Origin: Pseudo-nitzschia pungens | Lineage: Eukaryota; Bacillariophyta; Bacillariophyceae; Bacillariales; Bacillariaceae | Direction: 5' to 3' | Length of the DNA stretch: 64,000 bases | Assembly (NCBI GenBank): GCA_037355855.1 | Contig: CM074760.1 | Coordinates: 550,501-614,500 of the forward strand | Shown: positions 54,301 to 64,000 of the stretch, piece after piece | Layout of the letters: every line of letters starts with the position of its first letter | How positions within the stretch are numbered: position 1 is the stretch's first letter | Notes under the pieces: generated by a model | Told to the model about the DNA's origin: nothing | Seen by the model: only the letters and a program-made list of their open reading frames with translations | The model's database searches: none | Program-made: the position numbers and the translations under genes

Positions 54301-54697
54301 ATTCTTGTACAGGCATCCGGAGAAGTCATGTATGGAATTTGACGTCTCATTGCATCCTTTTCCATTCCTTGCCAAGCAGGGCATTTGCTACATGAAAGAC
54401 GGCTTTTTCAAAAAGATTTTGGCTACGCTAGCGTTCTGTATTGAGGGGCGGACCGAAGACGAGCTACCTGAGTGTCTGATTGGCCTTTTCCAATTGGTAA
54501 GATGTTGTTCGTTTATTTCGATTGTGAACTTCAGCCATGGTATGGCACCCAAGTCGTTCTCGAATGTTTCTTATCATTTTCCCCTTTTCTTGTTCTTGAT
54601 TGCAACGAATTCACTCTGTTTCTAGTGCTATCCCGATCCAATCCACGCGACCCAAGCGGAGGACTTTTTCGCCGGGAAAAGTGCGAGATCGAAGTAA
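51398..54697 (+). CDS. EDR2-like lipid-binding protein: PH domain and DUF1336 domain, two exons
   Basis: Exon 1 is 51398-54496 and exon 2 is 54626-54697. The 129-bp intron (GTAAGA ... TTTCTAG) is phase 0 and gives 1056 residues. Residues 1-350 are disordered and acidic, with a basic coiled patch (KRRKERKKSRSHRSKSSGK). The PH domain is at ~380-532 (LAGVIWKRRSGFGKYYMTGS, WERRRVVLKGSKLIYYKT, then FALSIKIAGLTKYKFCFDT). It has an acidic ~45-residue insert. DUF1336 (EDR2_C) spans ~770-1050: GWRQVDPSDIPVRGAHYKTN, KKKVSCPGDLYEC, LLDEWCRRAPSDDNWMARFK, GLPAWISNYNGKPFLIKRPG, FCIEGRTEDELPECLIGLFQ. Exon 2 supplies CYPDPIHATQAEDFFAGKS. Plant EDR2 also has a START domain between; here it is not seen, only a ~230-residue linker with one apolar stretch (FWYILVFFNVMAISLV). 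Probably a peripheral protein that senses or carries a lipid. Confidence 0.9.
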
Positions 54698-55266
54698 CTT
54701 TGAAATGACGGAAAGAATCATTATTTGATTCGACGGCAACATCATCATGCCACTAACAAATACAAAGTAATGGATAGGCACTCTAGGTACAATTCTTGAA
54801 CACTAGTATTGTCACGATCACTAAATTTATTGCAAGAAATGGCAAAAACCAATCCCATAATTTATTTAGTTCAAATTAACTGACCACAACTGCTGACACT
54901 GTTCAGGATGAGAAGAAGAAGAAATGTCTCCAGGAGTGTTCAGCAGTTGCCTGAAAACCACTCTCCTATTGCTAGTAATACTACTAAACCTTACTACTAG
55001 TACTAATGCTCAACAATAGTAGTAACAAGCTACGAAGTAAGACGTGATTTTTCTCCTCTTGTCGTATGTAAGTAATCGGAGTAAGATTACTTTTCGACTT
55101 CTAACAACAGGACTACACGACATAAACAACGATTACAAAAACTTCTGTCAACACAGGAGATTGCTAAGATACTCGTAGTTAGCTTAGCGATCACAAGCAA
55201 GCAATACACTACAAAAAATGGTTATGGCACGGTGCGATTGGCTCGAGCTTTCGTCTCAATAAGGCA
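54698..55266. other. Intergenic with AGT/ACT cluster
   Basis: AGT/ACT trinucleotides near 54965-55025. GAGTAAGATTACTT lies at about 55079. No gene is seen. Confidence 0.5.
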
Positions 55267-57346
55267 TCGGTTGACGTCATAGAGGTGTGGATCGGTTTGC
55301 AATAGAGGTGCGGATCGGCTGACGCGATCGAGGTGCGGATCGGATTTGCAATAGAGGTGCGGATCGGTTGACGCGATAGAGGTGCAGATCGGTTTGCAAT
55401 AGAGGTGCGGATCGGTTGACGCGATAGAGGTGCGGATCGGTTGACGCGATAGAGGTGCGGATCGGATTTGCCATAGAGGTGCGGATCGGTTTTGCAATGG
55501 AGGTGCGGATCGGATTTGCCATAGAGGTGCGGATCGGTTTTGCAATATAGGTGCGGATTGGTTGACGCAATAGAGGTGCGGATCAGATTTGCAATGGAGG
55601 TGCGGATCGGTTGACGCGATAGAGGTGCGGATCGGATTTGCAATAGAGGTGCGGATCGGTTGACGCGATAGAGGTGCGGATCGGATTGCAATATAGGTGC
55701 GAATCGGTTTTGCAATAGAGGTGCGGATCGGATTTGCCATAGAGGTGCGGATCGGTTTTGCAACAGAGGTGCGGATCGTGATAGAGGTGCGGATTGGTTT
55801 GCGATAGAGGTGCGGATCGGTTGACGCGATAGAGGTGCGGATCGGATTTGCGATAGAGGTGCGGATCGGTTGACGCGATAGAGGTGCGGATCGGTTTGCG
55901 ATAGAGGTGCGGATCGGATTTGCCATAGAGGTGCGGATCGTGATAGAGGTGCGGATCGGTTTGCGATAGAGGTGCGGATCGGTTGACGCGATAGAGGTGC
56001 GGATCGGTTTGCCATAGAGGTGCGGATCGGTTTTGCAATGGATGTGCGGATCGGTTGACGCGATAGAGGTGCGGATCGGGTTTGCAATATAGGTGCGGAT
56101 CGGTTGACGCGATAGAGGTGCGGATCGGATTGCAATATAGGTGCGGATCGGTTTTGCAATAGAGGTGCGGATCGGATTTGCCATAGAGGTGCGGATCGGT
56201 TTTGCAACAGAGGTGCGGATCGTGATAGAGGTGCGGATCGGTTTGCGATAGAGGTGCGGATCGGTTGACGCGATAGAGGTGCGGATCGGATTTGCGATAG
56301 AGGTGCGGATCGGTTGACGCGATAGAGGTGCGGATCGGTTTGCGATAGAGGTGCGGATCGGTTGACGCGATAGAGGTGCGGATCGGATTTGCCATAGAGG
56401 TGCGGATCGTATTTGCCATAGAGGTGCGGATCGGATTTGCCATAGAGGTGCGGATCGGTTGACGCGATAGAGGTGCAGATCGGATTTGCCATAGAGGTGC
56501 GGATCGGTTGACGCGATAGAGGTGCGGATCGGATTTGCCATAGAGGTGCGGATCGGTTGACGCAATAGAGGTGCGGATTGGTTGACGCAATAGAGGTGCG
56601 GATCGGATTTGCAATAGAGGTGCGGATCGGTTTTGCAATAGAGGTGCGGATCGGATTTGCCATAGAGGTGCGGATCGGTTTGCAATAGAGGTGCGGATCG
56701 GTTGACGCAATAGAGGTGCGGGTGCGGATCGGTTGACGCAATAGAGGTGTGGATCGGATTTGCAATAGAGGTGCGGATCGGTTTTGCCATAGAGGTGCGG
56801 ATCGGATTTGCCATAGAGGTGCGGATCGGTTGACGCGATAGAGGTGCGGATCGGTTTTGCAATAGAGGTGCGGATCGGTTGACGCAATAGAGGTGCGGAT
56901 CGGATTTGCCATAGAGGTGCGGATCGGTTGACGCAATAGAGGTGTGGATCGGATTTGCAATAGAGATGCGGATCGGTTTTGCCATAGAGGTGCGGATCGG
57001 TTTTGCAATAGAGGTGCGGAGCGGTTGACGCGATAGAGGTGCGGATCGGATTTGCCATAGAGGTGCGGATCGGTTTTGCAATAGAGGTGCGGATCAGATT
57101 GCACTAGAGGTGCGGATCGGTTGACGCGATAGAGGTGCGGATCGGATTTGCCATAGAGGTGCGAATCGGTTTTGCAATAGAGGTGCGGATCGGTTGACGC
57201 AATAGAGGTGCGGATCGGATTTGCCATAGAGGTGCGGATCGGTTTTGCAATAGAGGTGCGGATCGGATTGCAATAGAGGTGCGGATCGGTTGACGCGATA
57301 GAGGTGCGGATTGCGATAGAGGTGCGGATCGGTTGACGCAATGGAT
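55267..57346. repeat. 2.1-kb minisatellite array, ~24-bp units
   Basis: Roughly 85 units share the 17-bp core ATAGAGGTGCGGATCGG. They differ in the spacer that follows: TTGACGCG (or -CA), ATTTGCC/A, TTTTGCA, TTTGCG, ATTGCA or a short GTG, so units are 18-26 bp. The minus strand is open in all three frames for most of the array (STDPHLY / PIRTSIA / RSAPLSR repeats) simply because the unit lacks stops; there is no start signal or flanking domain. A block at 55681-55914 recurs at 56125-56358 (444 bp apart) with only a couple of differences, showing recent segmental duplication inside the array. Confidence 0.95.
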
Positions 57347-58009
57347 GGGATTCCATTCTAGCACAGGTTTCCTGGTTGTCATGCCCATGGTTAGTCGCAT
57401 GGTGCAACGGATGTGATCTTGCAGATTGGTTTTTCTGGTTTGTCTAGATTGCTTGGTTTTGCATGTCGGAGCCATTGCATTCCAGTTTGTTACAAACTGG
57501 TTCATTCGATTGGTCATAAGGTGAACGTTAAAAAGTAGTATCGAAAATGGAGCCACTCACCCCGATCCGTTCGTCGAATTTATGTCGGTATTGTAGCTGA
57601 AGCTGTGTGTTGTTTTGTACGAAGTAACTGAATACGTAGTATATCGTAACGCTCGTTCCTTCCTGCATAGAGTTCCAACACCCCAACAAAAGCCAACAGG
57701 CGATCCACTCGTGCCTTCGCCAGAACCCGAAGGAAAGGTTTGTACAGAACACGGGTTGGAGAGTGACCGGTCCGATCCAACTCTAGCCTAGGATATATTA
57801 CAAGATCACATCGGATTAGGATTTATAGGACTAGAGTTATAAAATCTCGAACCACCGACCACGCGATCGAACGAGCTAAGTGACCAACAATCACAGCAGC
57901 GGAGGATTCGAATCAACCGAAGGCGTGTTCCATCTATTTTGTGCCACCCCAAAAGTACTGCTTGCGTGCCTCCCTTCCTGCCCAAGTTTGGCGCATGCCG
58001 GATGCATGG
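57347..58009. other. Intergenic, flank of the minisatellite
   Basis: Unique sequence between the array and the CtpA stop codon. No gene recognised. Confidence 0.5.
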
Positions 58010-61000
58010 CTACGACGCACTCGGTCGCTGGGGGGTGGCTTCCACCGCTTTCGCTTTCGACTCGTGCTCTTCCAGGACATCGAGGGCGACCCCGACGCAG
58101 AGGTCGGCCCGTGGGTTCCCGGGAATCCCCTGGCGGCTGTCGCAAACCACGTCGGGCCGGATACCTCCCCCACCCACGAATTCTCCCGTGGCCTTGTCGT
58201 AGAACTTGGCATCAAAGACGTTGGTGACGTGCCGCAGGCTCGGTCGCAGAAACTCTCCGATGGTCAGCTTGAGTCCCCCGCCGTCCGGCATGGGAAAGGT
58301 GTGCTGGATCAGGCCCTTTCCGAAGGACTTGGTCCCAACGACGGCCACGCTGCGGCCGTTGTCCTGGAGGGCCGCCACAAAGAATTCGGCGGATGAGGCC
58401 GTGCCCTCGTTGATGAGGAGGACAATGTCCTTTTGCAGGAGTTTTTGTTGGAGCTGGCGCTGGCGGAGTGCCAGGACGCTGGTGGGTTGGTTCTTGTGGG
58501 TGGTGGTGGAGCTGCTGCTGCTTCTGCTGCCCTGGGAATGGAGGGAGGCTCCCAGGGTCGCCGCCGCGGCAGCGTCATTGTTGTACGATACCGATGATGC
58601 CGTATCCTCGTAGTCGAGGTACGAGATGCGGTGAATACCACGCTTGGCAACCTGCTCATGGATGCTGGCATAAGAGCTTGGTGGATCCCAGTCGGCCACG
58701 ACACGCTTACCTGCGCCGCCACCCCGCAGCATCTGGTTCAGACCGTCGATATCAATCTCGTTGTTCTTGTTCTTGTTCTTGTTGTCCTTGTCCTTGCTGT
58801 TGGCTGCGGTACCGCCGCTCGCTTCCCCAGTCTCCACGCGGACGGTTCGAAACATGGTTGGGTGCTCCCGCATGACCTGCTGGAGGACAACCGATCGGGG
58901 TTCGTTCGACAGCAGGTATCCCGGATACCTCGGGTCTACCGCGTAGGATTCCACGTCCACGGGGGTGAATCCCCCCCTCGCGTTGAGCAAATAACAGAGA
59001 ATGGCGTGGGGATCGCCAATCAGCGTCGATGCCGTCAGCATGGCCTCCTGGAGCACTCCTCCATAGTTGTTGCGCAGATCGATAATGTAGGACGTGGCGT
59101 CCTCGTCCTCGAGTGCTCGGACGGCTTCCAGATATCCCTCGGTCGAGGATTTGGAAAACCGCGTGAGGCGAATGTACCCCACATTGTTGGTCGCGGCGGT
59201 TTCGTCGCCGTCTCTGGCCTCGGTTTCTTCGGAGTTGTTGTTTTCATTGTAGGCCGCGTTGCGGCTGCCGACGGCACGGGGGGTTTCCTTCGTCTCGTGC
59301 GAGTAGGGTGTTCCGACCATGGCCACGTCCTTGGCGCTCGCTACCGGATACTTGAGAATCGCATCTACGTTGCCCTGGTGGTAGTTCTTTTCGTAGACCG
59401 GCGAGCGCAGAGCCGCCTCGAAGATTCCTCCTCGACTCGAGGAGGAGGACGGGGAAGTTAATGGCGACGACGACGACGACGACATCGATGACGTTAGCAT
59501 CTCGTACTGTACAATAGAGTCTCCGCGGAGGTTTCTGTGCTCGCTGCGGGTGCTGGACGTCGCCAAAGAGGAAGACGCGGAGGACGATGCGGTCTTGGAC
59601 CGCATGGACTGCTCGTCCATTGCTCTGGTTGGGAGCTTGACCTTGGTGGATCTGTATCCCAGGACCATTTCGCGCTCGGGTTCCGGTGAGCCGAGACTTT
59701 GACTGCTGCTGCTGCTTTCACCCTCCAATGCCGCCGACACCAGCTGCGAATCCAGTGCCTGCGACGACGACGACGACGACGACAACGACGATGACCCAGC
59801 AAAGTAATACATCGGCTTGGCAATGGTCAGATCGGCCACACCGAAATACCGGTGCCGTGAATCGTCGCCATCGCCGTCGTCGGCATCGTTGGTTTTGTCT
59901 TTGTTGTTGCTGCTGCTGCTGATTCCATTCCCGTACCCCCACTTGGTTTCCAGGCAGCGCCGAATCTCCTCCCTGCCGTACCCGACAAAGCTGTCGCCAT
60001 CGTCCCCGACGGCGACGATGCGATCTCCCACCACCAGTCCCGCCCGCTCGGCCGGGCTGTTGGGGGCCACCGCGGTGACCACCGGGAGGTTGGCCACCCT
60101 CGTCGACGTGAGCAGCTGGCCGTGGCTGCCGGATCGTCCCTTCGACAAGGATCGGCCGAGCGTCGTCTTTTTCTCGAGGCCGGCCCGGGCCAGGTTGGTC
60201 CGAAAGTTGGAACGGTCCTGGTCCCGGTCGAACCGGATCGACGCCGGGGAGGCTCGTGGGAGGGAGGCTTCCGACAATTGCGACGACGACGACGACGACG
60301 ACGACGACAATGACGATGATGACAACGACGACGACGAAGATCCCTTGGGGATTTCAATGTAGGCCCCCGTTCCGAGGAATCCATCGTGGGCGCCCTTGAA
60401 TTCGTACCGGAGTTCCTCCCGCGTCATGTATTTGGAATAGGGATCCTCCAGAGAGGACACCAGGTACTTGAGGGTTTCGACCGTCCCGTCGCGGGTATCG
60501 AGGCGCAGGGGGGTTTTGGAACCTTCGTCGTTGTTGCCGTTGCTGTTGCCGTTGCCGCTTTCGCCGCTGGCTGCTTCCAGCGTCCTCTGTACCTCCTTCC
60601 ACTGGCGGTAGAAATCCGAGGGATTGAAGCGGGCACCGCCGGAATTGTCGTAGAACTGCGTGTTGATCGTTCCCACGGCGTAGTCGATCAGTTTTTTGTT
60701 GTCCTGGATGGCAATGTCCCGGTCGGTGATGGAGAGGTATTCGAGGCGGGGCGGTGACGGTGATGGTTGTTGCGATGGTTGTTGCTGGACTGTTGAAGTC
60801 TGAGGTTCGAAAGCATGCGCCAGAGGTGCCGTGTCCACTCCTCCGGCGGCTGCCCCGGCGATCCAGAGGGAGGCAGCGGCTGCAAGAACAGCGCGTTTGG
60901 TTGGTCCACCCAATCCGAGATCCGGAAATGCCCAATCGATGGCATCGTTCTTGGCACCGTTCTTGACATCGTCGTCGTCGTCGTCGACCTTTCTCGCTCG

Positions 61001-61180
61001 CAACCAGCAGCGTCGCCCCTTCGCGATTGCGGTAGAGACACCGCAGTCTTCGTGGGTGCTAACGATCTTTGTCCCCGCGATCCAACCCGGCGGACTGTGA
61101 ACAAACGCGTTCACTCCGGCGTTGGAATCCAGGAGGAAGATCGCTGCCAGCGCGTGAGCGAGGATGAAACGCCGTGCCAT
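58010..61180 (-). CDS. Thylakoid-lumen C-terminal processing protease (CtpA/D1P, S41 family), enlarged
   Basis: Cuts the C-terminal tail of the photosystem II D1 precursor so the manganese cluster can form. 1056 residues from the ATG at 61180, about twice the usual length. The leader has three parts: a signal peptide cleaved before F26 (GVNA-FVHSPPG), a basic transit stretch to ~97, and a second hydrophobic segment (RAVLAAAASLWIAGAAAGG) ending AHA-F at 121-124 for lumen export. The family helix domain (DRDIAIQDNKKLIDYAVGTI; YLVSSLEDPYSKYMTREE) leads to the PDZ domain, split by an insert of ~80 residues (281-362) that is largely polyserine: FLGTGAYIEIPKG before, LPVVTAVAPNSPAERAGLVVGDRIVAVG after. 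Catalytic region: YIIDLRNNYGGVLQEAM, NEGTASSAEFF (S929) and TKSFGKGLIQHTFP (K955). More serine-rich inserts lie between. Confidence 0.9.
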   Translation of the reverse strand: MARRFILAHALAAIFLLDSNAGVNAFVHSPPGWIAGTKIVSTHEDCGVSTAIAKGRRCWLRARKVDDDDDDVKNGAKNDAIDWAFPDLGLGGPTKRAVLAAAASLWIAGAAAGGVDTAPLAHAFEPQTSTVQQQPSQQPSPSPPRLEYLSITDRDIAIQDNKKLIDYAVGTINTQFYDNSGGARFNPSDFYRQWKEVQRTLEAASGESGNGNSNGNNDEGSKTPLRLDTRDGTVETLKYLVSSLEDPYSKYMTREELRYEFKGAHDGFLGTGAYIEIPKGSSSSSLSSSSLSSSSSSSSSQLSEASLPRASPASIRFDRDQDRSNFRTNLARAGLEKKTTLGRSLSKGRSGSHGQLLTSTRVANLPVVTAVAPNSPAERAGLVVGDRIVAVGDDGDSFVGYGREEIRRCLETKWGYGNGISSSSNNKDKTNDADDGDGDDSRHRYFGVADLTIAKPMYYFAGSSSLSSSSSSSQALDSQLVSAALEGESSSSSQSLGSPEPEREMVLGYRSTKVKLPTRAMDEQSMRSKTASSSASSSLATSSTRSEHRNLRGDSIVQYEMLTSSMSSSSSSPLTSPSSSSSRGGIFEAALRSPVYEKNYHQGNVDAILKYPVASAKDVAMVGTPYSHETKETPRAVGSRNAAYNENNNSEETEARDGDETAATNNVGYIRLTRFSKSSTEGYLEAVRALEDEDATSYIIDLRNNYGGVLQEAMLTASTLIGDPHAILCYLLNARGGFTPVDVESYAVDPRYPGYLLSNEPRSVVLQQVMREHPTMFRTVRVETGEASGGTAANSKDKDNKNKNKNNEIDIDGLNQMLRGGGAGKRVVADWDPPSSYASIHEQVAKRGIHRISYLDYEDTASSVSYNNDAAAAATLGASLHSQGSRSSSSSTTTHKNQPTSVLALRQRQLQQKLLQKDIVLLINEGTASSAEFFVAALQDNGRSVAVVGTKSFGKGLIQHTFPMPDGGGLKLTIGEFLRPSLRHVTNVFDAKFYDKATGEFVGGGGIRPDVVCDSRQGIPGNPRADLCVGVALDVLEEHESKAKAVEATPQRPSAS

Positions 61181-62548
61181 GTTCGCGGTTCTATACAAGT
61201 AATATTGTACGTAGATTGCAGATGCCAAAGGCAACCTTGCCTTCGGTCGATTTTTCTGGGGCGATTGATTCGCACCGCCAATGGAAACGAAGTTGTTGCG
61301 TGCGTGATTCGATTCGATTCAATTCAATTCAATTCAATTCAATTCAATTCAATCAAATCAATTGAATTTGATGGCAACTGGGTGGATCTTCTTCGTGCTT
61401 ATCGCTGTGTAGAGAACATTTTCTTCTGCTTGTCGAGTAAGGATTGACAGCAGTTGCAGTGCTACTCTCTTTGGAACTCTGAGGATCCCGCTTTTTGCTT
61501 CTATCGACTGTATGATAGTGTAGTGTAGTGTAGTGTAGTGTGCATGCATGAGCGGGCTTGCAGCTAAACATTCGCTGCCCACGACCGATGTGTTCGGCTG
61601 CTGTTTGGCACACTCACACCGACTCCCTGCACTCGATAACTGCGGCGAGTATCGGTCTTCTCTTTCGTCCTTCGTCTGTTTCTCCCGAAAAATTCTCTGT
61701 TCTTTTTCTCGGTTCGATTTTTCGGTGTTCCTACTACGGTATTTGATGTCGCGGCGAGTTCGAGTGCTCCCAATCGATGCGCCTATTTTCCTTATTGCCC
61801 ATCCTACGTGGTCGGGTTCATCTGGGAAGCACGCACAACGAGCGTGCAAGGCGATCGGAAGAACGAATTTCGAATACCTCGTAAGTTTTATTCGTAATCG
61901 AACAACCTCCCTTTTGATTTAGATTGACAACACTCCATCTTGCCAAAGACGAAAGAATCCAATCGATGTTCTTCTTCCTTCCTGGTCTGTTTCTTAGTTC
62001 TTTGTTGTGATTGGATGCCGGTTCGTTCCTAAAAAAATGCATAACCGAATGATCCGTGGAATCGCGCGATTTTGAGCGACTTTCCGGTGACGTGTATCGC
62101 GCGACACATATTTCGTGACTCATTATTTTGTGGGACTGAAATCATGTCGATCGGTCGACGGTTGGGCGTTCGACGGACGGCATCCGTCTCGGAGGGCCTT
62201 GGCGCCGCTCTACCGTAAGGTTACAGCCAAACAATTAAACCTTACCGTAAGAGTAAAATAAAATAAGTAATGGAAGTTAGACAAGCCATCAATCATCAAA
62301 ATCGAACGAAAGAAAAAAAAGGTACAAGTTCGTATGATGTACGGTAAGATTACGGCATGTACGGTACTAGAACTACGAATTCAATTTCTCACGCGTCGAC
62401 AAATGAATCATCCAACCATCCATCCATCTATCACTATTGACGATTGATACATCGTTCGACGTCTTCCGAAAGTCAATTCCACGAGTGATTGATCCTCAAC
62501 GATCACATACAACGCAACAAAAAACCAACGAGCTATTTACTTGCAACG
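61181..62548. other. Divergent intergenic region
   Basis: An ATTCA pentamer run (61310-61350) sits in the probable CtpA promoter, with a GTGTA run at 61517-61540. Dispersed-motif copies lie at 62213-62250 and 62340-62368. No gene. Confidence 0.55.
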
Positions 62549-64000
62549 ATGACAAGCTCGTGCCTCCCCCTCCGCGGTGACGCGACTCGCGGCAAAACGA
62601 AAACGAAAACGACAACGACAGGCCCATTGTTTCCGGCTGCCGCCAGGGCCTTGCTCCTCGCCACGATCGCCATGTCGTCCTCCCTGTCGGCGTCCGATGC
62701 CTTTGTCCCGCCGGTTGGACCGCTCCACAACCACCACAATGGATTCCGCGCTGATGTCGCGACTGGAAGACAAACGGCATCGTCATCACAATCGTCATCA
62801 TCGCCCACCCAGCTGTTCGTCGCCTCGGAAGAAATCTCCGCGCGCGAGGCGCTGGAGCGCACCCGCAAGCAGCTGGAACAACTGCAACAAAAGCAGCGAT
62901 CCGGCCGCTCGATCGGCAACGGCAGCCTCGACCCCCGCATCGAGCAGCAAACCAGGGAATACCTCAGCTTTCCTGCCAACGCGCTCAAGCTGGAACTCAA
63001 GAAGAACGGCCTCCCCACCAAGGGACGCAAGCCCGATCTGGCCAAGCGCCTGGCCGAGTTCGAGTACCTCCGGGAGCACCCCGACGAGATCCTCGAGGAG
63101 GAGGAGGACACCCTGGATCCGGCCTCGTCCGATCCGTCTCGGGGATCGCAGCGTCCGACCAACTACCTGGATCCCAAAACGAACACCAAAACCACATCCA
63201 AATCGTCGGCAGCATCCACCGAAGGAGAGACAACCTTTTCACCATCGGTCCTCTCCACTTTTTGCGGGGTCCCCCTGTCGCCGACCGCCGGAGCCGCCCT
63301 CGGCAAAGCCCGCTTCGACACACCGACGCCCATCCAGCGCAAGAGCTTCCGAAAGCTCTCCAAGGGACTGTCGGCCGTCCTCCACGCCGAAACGGGAAGC
63401 GGCAAGACACTCGCCTACCTCCTGCCCATCACCGAGGCCCTCTGGAGGGACGAGCTCGGTGAAAACAACGATGGCGACGACGAGGATCTCCGGTACGGGA
63501 TGATCCTGACCCCGACCCGCGAGCTCGCCGCGCAGGTGGCGGGGGTCGCCTCCGTCCTGGCACCCCCCGGATCGGTCCGGTTGGTCTCCCGGCCGACCAA
63601 TCTGATGTCGGAGGGCCGCTACTGGAAGGAGCGACGGGGGGACCGCGTCGACGATCCCGACGCGATGGAACGGGAAACCTTGCTCCGGGGACGCGGCTCC
63701 CCGCCCCGATTGTTCGTCGGATCCGCCAAGGCGTTGATGGGATCCCTGTACGGCGACGGAAAGATGCCGGCGTCTCCCACCCGCAAGCCGGCCGCCAAGG
63801 AGCTCTTGTCGCGGACCCGCTGGATCGTCCTCGACGAGGTCGACCGCCTGCTCAGCGTCAAGACCAAGAAGGGCCTGTCGACCGCCCAGCGACAGCAAAT
63901 GGCCAAGAAGAACGCCTTTCAGTACGGGGAGTCCCAGGATCCCTCGCGGTCGCGACAGCAGCAGACGGGTCCCCTCCACGAAAAACCCGCCGCGGTCCTG
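62549..64000 (+). CDS. Plastid DEAD-box (DEVD) RNA helicase with SAP domain, 3' truncated by window end
   Basis: The frame from the ATG at 62549 is open for 484 codons to the last base, so the C-terminal helicase lobe lies outside. The N-terminus has an apolar signal (FPAAARALLLATIAM) and SASDAFVPPVG, cleaved before F52: an ASAF-like plastid leader. A SAP-like DNA/RNA-binding helix pair follows at ~137-172 (LSFPANALKLELKKNGLPTKG, RKPDLAKRLAEF). The RecA lobe starts at ~255: FDTPTPIQRKSF (Q motif), AETGSGKT (280-287, Walker A), TPTRELAAQ (321-329, motif Ia), RLFVGSAKALM (~387-397, where Ib usually has TPGR), and VLDEVDRLL (428-436, motif II with V instead of A). Two long inserts (~355-385 and ~403-421) separate the motifs. 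Plastid helicases of this kind act in rRNA maturation or intron splicing; the partner is unknown. Confidence 0.9.
   Translation, partial: MTSSCLPLRGDATRGKTKTKTTTTGPLFPAAARALLLATIAMSSSLSASDAFVPPVGPLHNHHNGFRADVATGRQTASSSQSSSSPTQLFVASEEISAREALERTRKQLEQLQQKQRSGRSIGNGSLDPRIEQQTREYLSFPANALKLELKKNGLPTKGRKPDLAKRLAEFEYLREHPDEILEEEEDTLDPASSDPSRGSQRPTNYLDPKTNTKTTSKSSAASTEGETTFSPSVLSTFCGVPLSPTAGAALGKARFDTPTPIQRKSFRKLSKGLSAVLHAETGSGKTLAYLLPITEALWRDELGENNDGDDEDLRYGMILTPTRELAAQVAGVASVLAPPGSVRLVSRPTNLMSEGRYWKERRGDRVDDPDAMERETLLRGRGSPPRLFVGSAKALMGSLYGDGKMPASPTRKPAAKELLSRTRWIVLDEVDRLLSVKTKKGLSTAQRQQMAKKNAFQYGESQDPSRSRQQQTGPLHEKPAAVL

Noticed and set aside
55209..57407. Three overlapping minus-strand open frames of 491-732 codons
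   Set aside because: They are readings of the minisatellite, whose unit has no stop on that strand; no leader, domain or frame preference.
1..64000. CRISPR arrays, bacterial operons, rRNA genes, viral replication genes
   Set aside because: None is seen. Introns, targeting leaders and gene spacing are eukaryotic; the tandem arrays lack fixed repeat/spacer structure of CRISPR.

Overview
The window is nuclear DNA of a stramenopile alga, most likely a pennate diatom. The main reasons are: short GT-AG introns in several genes; bipartite plastid leaders ending in an A-F (ASAF-like) cleavage motif on at least four proteins; a mitochondrial leader on a glycolytic phosphoglycerate mutase; a protein with a heterokont-type DUF6824-like domain; secreted low-complexity proteins with P-S-x-x-P-S or K-x-x-K repeats; and wide AT/GC-mixed intergenic space. 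The species cannot be fixed from sequence alone.

Layout. 0-9 kb: a Pol I RPA34-like gene (-), an MFS transporter (+, 2 exons), a secreted lysine/serine-rich silaffin-like gene (-, 2 exons) and a CaMKII-association-domain protein (+). 9-25 kb: a frame-broken secreted P/T-repeat gene (-), mitochondrial phosphoglycerate mutase (+, 2 exons), a membrane-anchored GH5-type glucanase (+), an unknown tail-anchored protein (+), complex I NDUFA2 (-, 2 exons) and a plastid LPA3/DUF1995 protein (+, 2 exons). 26-36 kb: a small CaaX protein (-), an unknown helical protein with a frameshift (+), pyrroline-5-carboxylate reductase (-, 2 exons) and cohesin Rad21 (+, 2 exons plus frameshifts). 37-49 kb: a plastid-targeted unknown (+), an ExoX-C-like acidic protein with a frameshift (+), a DUF6824/ankyrin protein (-), an orphan P-S-S repeat and a sugar transporter (-). 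50-64 kb: a 33-nt-arm inverted repeat, an EDR2-like PH/DUF1336 protein (+, 2 exons), a 2.1 kb minisatellite, a lumenal CtpA protease (-), and the first 484 codons of a plastid DEVD-box RNA helicase that runs off the right end (+).

The genes do not form an operon or an obvious pathway; they are ordinary nuclear neighbours on both strands, spaced by 0.3-3 kb. A functional thread is organelle biology: LPA3 and CtpA both serve photosystem II, the helicase and probably P5C reductase go to the plastid, and NDUFA2 and PGAM go to the mitochondrion.

Two things cut across the window. First, at least four genes carry one-base indels, mostly in homopolymers or 12-nt repeats, that split otherwise sensible proteins; this points to assembly indels or pseudogenisation and limits the gene models. 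Second, introns and gene flanks are loaded with 5-bp microsatellites, and intergenic DNA carries a dispersed short motif resembling TACGGTAAGGTTAC.
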